In this document: one piece after another, positions 6,909 to 11,071 of the stretch
How the letters are laid out: every line of letters starts with the position of its first letter
Position numbering within the stretch: the first letter of the stretch is position 1
NCBI GenBank assembly: GCA_944384475.1
Contig: CALWTN010000061.1
Location: forward strand, 1-11,071
Direction of reading: 5' to 3'
Length of the DNA stretch: 11,071 nucleotides
Source of the DNA: an uncultured Clostridia bacterium
GTDB lineage: Bacteria; Bacillota; Clostridia; Christensenellales; UBA1242
Position numbers and translations under genes: made by a program
Notes under the pieces: model-generated
What the model was told of the DNA's origin: nothing
What the model saw: only the letters and a program-made list of their open reading frames with translations
Database searches by the model: none

Positions 6909-6926
6909 GTCAAACGCTCATTTGAC
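6909..6926. repeat. Inverted repeat in the leader of the exoprotein operon
   Basis: GTCAAA (6909-6914) and TTTGAC (6921-6926) are perfect 6-base arms around a 6-base centre. The dyad begins at the predicted transcription start. It could be an operator for a dimeric repressor or a small 5' stem-loop; it may also be chance in AT-rich DNA. Confidence 0.4.
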
Positions 6927-6932
6927 TATACT

Positions 6933-6961
6933 AGTTTAACACATATAAATTTTTTAGTCAA
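6933..6961 (-). promoter_or_regulatory. Sigma-A type promoter for the paralogous exoprotein operon
   Basis: On the minus strand TTGACT (6961-6956), a 17-base spacer ending in TGT (extended -10), and TAAACT (6938-6933). The expected start is near 6926, giving a leader of about 33 bases. The leuS promoter uses the same TAAACT -10 with TGn. Confidence 0.55.
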
Positions 6962-7009
6962 CAATAATCGATAAAAATTCCATTCTTTCGTTATTTATAC
7001 ACATATTCA

Positions 7010-9436
7010 TTATTTGACAATAATATTTACAATTCTTGCTGGAACGACAATTTCCTTGACAACGCTTTTGCCTTCAATTAAACTTTTAACCCTGTCGTTT
7101 GCCTTTGCAACTTTCAAAATTTCAGCGTTGTTTAAAGATGTTTCAACATCCACTCTTGCAACGATTTTGCTGTTTACTTGCAAGGCGATTTCAACAGTTT
7201 GCTTTTTAAGCTTGCTCTCATCGCAAACAGGATATTTTTGATTGTGGATTGAATATTGCTGGCCGATCTGCTGCCAAAGCTCCTCGGCAAAATGAGGCGC
7301 TGCTGGCGCGATAAGCTTTACCACATCCAGTGCAACGCTTTTGCAAAGTGCGGCATTTTTGTTTTCAAGTTTGTCATATTTATACATTGCATTTACAAGT
7401 TCCATAAGCCTTGCAATAGCGGTGTTGAACGAAAATTCTTCAAAAGATGAGCGCATCTCTTTGATGCAATATGCCCTTGCATATTCAAGTTCGCCATCCG
7501 CCTTGCTCTCGCCGCTGCCGTTTGGCAAAGCCACCCATGCCTTTACAATTCTTTCAATTCTATCCATAAATGCGGTCATGTGCTTTAAGCCTTCGTCATT
7601 CCAAGGCCCGCCATCGATATAATTCATAGAAAACATCATGGTAAGACGCAGCGCATCGCTGCCGAACTCGCTGACATATTCATCGGCGGTTCTGCCGCCA
7701 TTGCGCTTACTCATCTTTTTGCCGTCCTTGCCAAGCACCATGCCTTGGTGAACAAGACGCTTAAACGGCTCGTCAAAATCAATCAGCCCCAAATCATGCA
7801 AGAACATTGTGATAAAGCGTGAGTAAAGCAGGTGCGCAGTGGCATGCTCCACGCCCCCAACATAGGTGTCAACAGGACAAATTTTGTTTATCTTTTGTGA
7901 TGAGAAAATCTCTTTGTCGTTGTGAGCGTCCGGATAGCGCAGTTGATAGAAACTTGAACAAACAAACGCATCAAGCGTGTCGGGATCTCTTCTTGCATCC
8001 ATCCCGCAAACAGGACATTTGACATTCATATATTCACTAACCTTGCCAAGAGGGCCTTCGCCTTCTGGCTTGTAGTCATAGATGTGTGGAAGCAAAACAG
8101 GCAAATTCTCTTCTGGCACTGGCACTGCCCCGCAATGTGGACAATGGATGATTGGAATTGGGCAGCCCCAATATCTTTGCCTTGAAACAGACCAATCACG
8201 CAGTTTGTAGTTGATTTTTCTTCTGCCTGCGCCAATTTTTTCAAGTTTTTCGCAGATTGCAATTTTTGCCTGCTCGCTGGTTAGGCCGTCAAACTCTCCC
8301 GAGTTGATAAGCCTTCCATATTCAGTATATGGCAGTTTAACTTTTTCGCCATTTTTTCCTTCAATAACTTGCACAACTGGGGTTTTGTAAACCTTGGCAA
8401 AATCAAAGTCACGCTCATCATGCGCAGCCACACCCATAACAATGCCGGTGGCGTATGATGCGATGACATAGTCGGCCACATAAAGTGGAACTTTTGCGCC
8501 ATTTAGCGGATTTATCACATAAGTGCCAGTGAAAACACCGGTTTTTTGGTTGTTTGTGCCGCTTCTTGTGATTTCGTCTTTCTTAGCCGCCTGCGCAACA
8601 TACTCATCCACCTCGGCCTTGCACTGAGGCTTAACAAGTTTAGGTAAAAGCGGATGTTCTGGCGCGATAACAAGCCAACTTACGCCGTAAATTGTGTCGA
8701 CACGTGATGTAAACACCGTCAAAGTCTGACTGCCGTCTTCGGTTTTGAAATCAACTTCGCAGCCGATTGACTTGCCTATCCAGTTTTTTTGCAAAATTTT
8801 GGTTTTTTGTGGCCAGTCGATGTTGTCAAGCCCAGAGAGCAATCTTTCAGCATAATCTGTGATTTTAAAGAACCACTGCTTCATATTTTTTCTAACAACT
8901 TCGCTTCCGCACCTTTCGCACACGCCCTCAACCACCTGTTCGTTGGCGATTACAGTGTTGCAAGATGGGCACCAATTAACAGGCGCTTGTTTTTGATAAG
9001 CAAGACCCTTTTTGAAAAGTTGAACAAAAAGCCATTGCGTCCATTTGTAATACTCTGGCTTGCAAGTGATAACCTCATATTCCCAGTTAAAAGTGCCACC
9101 GATGTTTTTGAGTTGCTTTTCCATAACAGAAATGTTGTGCAAGGTGGAGTCTTCTGGATGAATGCCTGTTTTAAGCGCAAAATTTTCGGCAGGCAAACCA
9201 AAACTATCAAAACCCATAGGTTGAAAAACATTATAGCCTTGCATGCGTTTAAAGCGCCCAAAACTATCCGAAAGCCCAAAGTTCCACCAGTGGCCGAGAT
9301 GCAAATTTAACCCGCTTGGATATGAAAACATTTCAAGCAGATAGTATTTTTTATCGAGATTATTCTCGTCAAATTTATATAAATTGTCTTTTTCCCATTT
9401 TTGATTCCATTTTTGTTCAATCTTTGCGTAATCCAT
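7010..9436 (-). CDS. leuS: Leucyl-tRNA synthetase
   Basis: An 808-residue class I aminoacyl-tRNA synthetase that charges tRNA-Leu in the cytoplasm. The catalytic HIGH-type motif is HLGH (46-49), followed by WWNFGLSDSFGRFKRMQGYN, and the KMSKR loop is at 574-578. The first zinc-binding set is C156-x2-C159 and C173-x2-C176; a second set, C432-x2-C435 and C474-x2-C477, lies near the return to the catalytic core. The CP1 editing domain (about 225-415) retains the threonine-rich strand (TVFTSRVDT, 240-248) and GVAAHDERDF (335-344) with the editing aspartate, so proofreading should be intact. RDWSVSRQRYWGCPIP (413-428) and YVGGVEHATAHLLYSRF are typical. The C-terminal anticodon-binding and LeuRS-specific domain runs from about 620. 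The ATG has GAGGAG eight bases upstream. No clear intrinsic terminator follows its stop, so some readthrough into the exoprotein operon is possible. Confidence 0.98.
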   Translation of the reverse strand: MDYAKIEQKWNQKWEKDNLYKFDENNLDKKYYLLEMFSYPSGLNLHLGHWWNFGLSDSFGRFKRMQGYNVFQPMGFDSFGLPAENFALKTGIHPEDSTLHNISVMEKQLKNIGGTFNWEYEVITCKPEYYKWTQWLFVQLFKKGLAYQKQAPVNWCPSCNTVIANEQVVEGVCERCGSEVVRKNMKQWFFKITDYAERLLSGLDNIDWPQKTKILQKNWIGKSIGCEVDFKTEDGSQTLTVFTSRVDTIYGVSWLVIAPEHPLLPKLVKPQCKAEVDEYVAQAAKKDEITRSGTNNQKTGVFTGTYVINPLNGAKVPLYVADYVIASYATGIVMGVAAHDERDFDFAKVYKTPVVQVIEGKNGEKVKLPYTEYGRLINSGEFDGLTSEQAKIAICEKLEKIGAGRRKINYKLRDWSVSRQRYWGCPIPIIHCPHCGAVPVPEENLPVLLPHIYDYKPEGEGPLGKVSEYMNVKCPVCGMDARRDPDTLDAFVCSSFYQLRYPDAHNDKEIFSSQKINKICPVDTYVGGVEHATAHLLYSRFITMFLHDLGLIDFDEPFKRLVHQGMVLGKDGKKMSKRNGGRTADEYVSEFGSDALRLTMMFSMNYIDGGPWNDEGLKHMTAFMDRIERIVKAWVALPNGSGESKADGELEYARAYCIKEMRSSFEEFSFNTAIARLMELVNAMYKYDKLENKNAALCKSVALDVVKLIAPAAPHFAEELWQQIGQQYSIHNQKYPVCDESKLKKQTVEIALQVNSKIVARVDVETSLNNAEILKVAKANDRVKSLIEGKSVVKEIVVPARIVNIIVK

Positions 9437-9467
9437 AGTAATAACTCCTCATAAATATACACCGAAA

Positions 9468-9496
9468 AGTTTATCACTCCTAGGCAAATTTGTCAA
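9468..9496 (-). promoter_or_regulatory. leuS promoter
   Basis: On the minus strand TTGACA (9496-9491), a 17-base spacer ending in TGA (extended -10), and TAAACT (9473-9468). The predicted leader is only about 25 bases. That leaves no room for a T-box element between this promoter and the ribosome-binding site. Confidence 0.7.
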
Positions 9497-9548
9497 ATAA
9501 AAGTATAACTAAAAGCATGATATTTTTTAAAAAAATTGGTAAAAATAA

Positions 9549-9577
9549 TTGACAAATATCTTTTAATCGATTATAAT
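9549..9577 (+). promoter_or_regulatory. rplJ-rplL promoter, perfect sigma-A consensus
   Basis: TTGACA (9549-9554), a 17-base spacer and TATAAT (9572-9577) are both full matches. A- and T-runs at 9520-9548 look like an UP element, as expected for a ribosomal-protein operon. Start is expected near 9584. A 10-base palindrome TAATCGATTA (9564-9573) overlaps the -10 region. Confidence 0.85.
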
Positions 9578-9595
9578 AACAAAGTCTAAAATAAA

Positions 9596-9712
9596 TCTTT
9601 CCATAGACAGCAAGTGCATTGCGTAAATGCCCAAAGGCATGCTTGCCGAGGAAAAAGGATATAAGCGAAGTTTCTCTCTTGCCCTTTTTCTTTGGCGCAA
9701 GAGATTTTTTTT
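9596..9712 (+). promoter_or_regulatory. L10 ribosomal protein leader (autoregulatory RNA)
   Basis: The leader contains CCATAGACAGCAAG (9601-9614) and GCTTGCCGAGGAA (9641-9653). These correspond to the conserved strands of the Firmicutes L10 leader, which in B. subtilis reads roughly CCGTAGACAGCAGG ... CCTGCCGAGG. GCAAG pairs with CTTGC to close the structure, with small internal hairpins such as TGCC-CAAA-GGCA (9628-9639) between. In this family the L10-L12 complex binds the leader and represses its own operon. The RNA ends in an attenuator hairpin and lies entirely within the 311-base gap between leuS and rplJ. Confidence 0.85.
9675..9712 (+). terminator. Attenuator terminator of the L10 leader
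   Basis: TCTCTTGC (9675-9682) pairs perfectly with GCAAGAGA (9697-9704), followed by eight T (9705-9712), upstream of the rplJ start. The loop segment CCTTTTTC (9683-9690) is also perfectly complementary to GAAAAAGG (9651-9658), giving a competing antiterminator pairing. Confidence 0.8.
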
Positions 9713-9747
9713 GGATAACACAAAACAAAATAATAAAAGGAGGAATC

Positions 9748-10263
9748 ATGAGTGCTAATTTTGAAGCAAAGAAGCAGATAGTTGAAGAAATTAAAGATAA
9801 ACTTCAAAAAGCAAAATCAGTAACTTTTGTAGACTATCGTGGGCTTACTGTTGAAGAAGACACAAAAATGCGTAAAGAATTTAAACAAAATGGCGCAGAA
9901 TACAAAGTCTACAAAAACAGATTGATGCTCCTTGCACTCAACGAACTTGGAATCAAAGGTGCTGAAAAATACCTTGAAGGCACAAGTGCGGTTGCTTTTG
10001 GATATGACGATGAAGTTGCACAAGCAAAAATTGTTTGCGACTACGCCGACAAAACCAAAAAACTTAGTATCAAATTTGGCCTGATTAACGGACAGTGCGT
10101 TGATAGCAAGGAAATTGAGGCTCTTGCAAAACTTCCAAGCAAAGATGTTTTGGTTGCAAAACTGCTTGGCACGTTGCTTGGCCCTATCACTGGACTTGCC
10201 AGAGTGCTTAATGCGCCAACGCAAGGCCTTGCAATCGCTTTGAATGCGATTGCCACAAAATAA
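9748..10263 (+). CDS. rplJ: 50S ribosomal protein L10
   Basis: A 171-residue L10, the base of the ribosomal stalk. The N-terminal rRNA-binding domain shows AKKQIVEEIKDKLQKAKSVTFVDYRGLTVEEDTKMRKEF (about 7-45) and YKVYKNRLMLLAL. The EGTSAVAFGYDD segment is typical. The C-terminal helix (from about 150, GLARVLNAPTQGLAIALNAIA) binds L7/L12 dimers. An upstream in-frame TTG-type extension would run into the leader RNA. The ATG at 9748 with AAAGGAGG (9736-9743) is the true start. Expression should be controlled by the L10 leader. The gene is followed 18 bases later by rplL, its stalk partner. Confidence 0.97.
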   Translation: MSANFEAKKQIVEEIKDKLQKAKSVTFVDYRGLTVEEDTKMRKEFKQNGAEYKVYKNRLMLLALNELGIKGAEKYLEGTSAVAFGYDDEVAQAKIVCDYADKTKKLSIKFGLINGQCVDSKEIEALAKLPSKDVLVAKLLGTLLGPITGLARVLNAPTQGLAIALNAIATK

Positions 10264-10281
10264 TTTTAGGAGGAAAATAAA

Positions 10282-10659
10282 ATGGCAGATATTAAAAATC
10301 TTGTTGAGGAAATCAAAAAACTCACAATCGTTGAAGTAAGTGACCTTGTTAAGGCACTTGAAGAAGAATTTGGCGTAAGCGCTGCTGCACCTGTTGCAGT
10401 TGCTGCTGCACCTGTTGCTGGCGCTGCTGCTCCAGCTGCAGAAGAGAAAACTGAATTTAATGTTGCTTTGAAAGAAGTAGGAGCAAATAAAATTGCAGTT
10501 ATCAAAGTTGTTAGAGAAATCACTGGTCTTGGACTTAGCGAAGCAAAAGCACTTGTAGACAATGCTCCAAGCACAGTTAAAGAAAACGTTCCAACAGCCG
10601 AAGCTAAAGAAATTGAAGCAAAACTTAAAGAGGCTGGCGCAACTGTTGAACTTAAGTAA
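10282..10659 (+). CDS. rplL: 50S ribosomal protein L7/L12
   Basis: A 125-residue protein, normal length. The N-terminal dimerisation domain (1-33, with VEEIKKLTIVEVSDLVKALEEEFGV) is followed by an Ala/Pro/Val-rich hinge (34-52) and the globular C-terminal domain that recruits translation GTPases (EKTEFNVALKEVGANKIAVIKVVREITGLGLSEAKALVDNAP and the closing EIEAKLKEAGATVELK). Translation starts at ATG 10282 with AGGAGG eight bases upstream. It is the second gene of the rplJ operon, as usual. Unusually, a strong terminator follows and rpoB is not next. Confidence 0.98.
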   Translation: MADIKNLVEEIKKLTIVEVSDLVKALEEEFGVSAAAPVAVAAAPVAGAAAPAAEEKTEFNVALKEVGANKIAVIKVVREITGLGLSEAKALVDNAPSTVKENVPTAEAKEIEAKLKEAGATVELK

Positions 10660-10688
10660 AATTAGGCTAAATAATTTTGTTTTGTGTT

Positions 10689-10716
10689 AAAAAACTCGCA
10701 TTTTGCGAGTTTTTTT
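10689..10716 (+). terminator. Intrinsic terminator of the rplJ-rplL operon
   Basis: ACTCGCA (10694-10700), loop TTT, TGCGAGT (10704-10710), flanked by an A-run and followed by seven T (10710-10716). It lies about 30 bases after the rplL stop. Confidence 0.9.
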
Positions 10717-10748
10717 ATTGAATCAATCATATTAAACACTTTTGCATT

Positions 10749-10776
10749 AAAAAACCACTCGTGCGAGTGGTTTTTT
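10749..10776. terminator. Bidirectional terminator between rplL and the convergent gene
   Basis: CCACTCG (10755-10761) and CGAGTGG (10764-10770) form a perfect stem, with six A before and six T after, so it can act on both strands. It starts four bases beyond the stop of the minus-strand gene (10783-10781), which makes it that gene's terminator and a second backstop for rplJ-rplL. Confidence 0.88.
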
Positions 10777-10780
10777 GTTA

Positions 10781-11071
10781 TTAATTTTCTTGTCCTTCAT
10801 CAGTTTTATCTGCATCTTCATCAGTGATGACAACTGGATTGTCTGCTTCAAGAAGTTTAAGATTTTCTTCAATTTCTGCAATATCCTTTTTGATTTCTTC
10901 ATTTTGGTTTTTAAGGATAAAGTACATTTTTTCCAAAATTGGGAATCTATCTTTGTGTTTTTCCATAACCTCTTGGCCATGTTGAACAGAAAGTTTCAAG
11001 CCATCGTAAAGATCAAGATCCTCAGCAAGTTTCTTTGCTTTTTCTTCATCAAGGTCTTCATAGTTGTTTAC
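10781..11071 (-). CDS. Unrecognised acidic coiled-coil protein, C-terminal part only
   Basis: The last 96 codons of a gene that enters from the right edge. The frame is open from base 11071 to the TAA at 10783-10781, so the start lies outside the window. The in-frame TTG at 10999 is an internal codon. The visible part begins VNNYEDLDEEKAKKLAEDLDLYDGLK, is rich in charged residues, and has a probable helix or coiled coil (MYFILKNQNEEIKKDIAEIEENLKLLEA). It ends in an acidic disordered tail (TDEDADKTDEGQEN). No family is recognised from this fragment. It is convergent with the rplJ-rplL operon and shares the bidirectional terminator. Confidence 0.7.
   Translation of the reverse strand, partial: VNNYEDLDEEKAKKLAEDLDLYDGLKLSVQHGQEVMEKHKDRFPILEKMYFILKNQNEEIKKDIAEIEENLKLLEADNPVVITDEDADKTDEGQEN

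Noticed and set aside
6940..7009. Terminator for leuS downstream of its stop
   Set aside because: I looked for a stem followed by a T-run on the minus strand and found only AT-rich sequence without a convincing stem.
7140..7210. LeuRS with unusual HLGHWWNFG motif and altered editing strand (TSRVDT)
   Set aside because: I remember clostridial LeuRS with HxGHW(F/W)NFG and TTRxDT in this place, so it appears to be a lineage-typical enzyme rather than a novel one. The threonine and aspartate of the editing site are kept.
8789..9310. Long open frames opposite leuS (for example 8789-9310 plus, 7341-7622 plus)
   Set aside because: They lie antisense to a clearly real synthetase gene, have no ribosome-binding site or recognisable product, and are shadows of its codon pattern.
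9564..9573. Palindrome TAATCGATTA overlapping the rplJ -10 region as an operator
   Set aside because: Ten bases of mostly AT sequence can arise by chance. A similar imperfect copy near 6965-6974 is not enough to support a regulator.
9619..9747. N-terminal extension of L10 from an upstream start
   Set aside because: The extension would translate the L10 leader RNA and attenuator. The ATG at 9748 has a strong ribosome-binding site and gives the normal L10 N-terminus.
10266..10574. Ala/Ser-rich open frame on the minus strand opposite rplL
   Set aside because: Its composition simply mirrors the Ala-rich L7/L12 hinge; no start signals are present.
10747..10980. Lysine-rich open frame on the minus strand overlapping the coiled-coil gene
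   Set aside because: It runs through the bidirectional terminator and is out of frame with the longer reading frame that enters from the right edge, which ends just before the terminator.

Overview
The window is an AT-rich piece of a bacterial chromosome. It most likely comes from an uncultured, spore-forming, low-GC member of the Clostridia (Bacillota). Three things support this: a complete-looking gerAA-gerAB-gerAC spore germinant-receptor operon, a leucyl-tRNA synthetase with the HLGH-WWNFG signature that I remember from clostridial enzymes, and an rplJ leader of the Firmicutes L10 type. AGGAGG ribosome-binding sites and sigma-A type promoters fit as well. No mobile element, CRISPR array, tRNA or rRNA gene was found. 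Family assignments come from reading motifs by eye, not from searches.

Layout. Positions 1-3312 (minus strand) hold the germination operon, with genes chained by 4-base ATGA overlaps; gerAC runs off the left edge. A candidate sigma-G promoter, a hairpin with a T-run, and the gerAA start codon are packed into about 60 bases (3303-3360). Next is a membrane-anchored protein with a fibronectin-III-like domain (3362-4261, minus) that appears to be translated from a leaderless GTG. It is divergent from a three-helix membrane protein with a KEDK-repeat tail (4373-4894, plus). That gene converges, across a shared bidirectional terminator, on two tandem paralogous membrane-anchored exoproteins (4912-5904 and 5928-6893, minus) of unknown function.

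Positions 7010-9436 (minus) encode leuS. The 311-base gap between leuS and rplJ (9437-9747) holds back-to-back consensus promoters and the L10 autoregulatory leader with an attenuator. rplJ and rplL (9748-10659, plus) form a two-gene operon closed by a strong terminator. A second, bidirectional terminator separates it from the 3' end of an unrecognised acidic coiled-coil gene (10781-11071, minus).

How the genes work together. GerAA, GerAB and GerAC would form one inner-membrane nutrient receptor of the spore, made in the forespore. rplJ/rplL and leuS serve translation. The four unrecognised membrane-anchored proteins between the germination operon and leuS have no assignable role; their position beside a sporulation operon is suggestive only.
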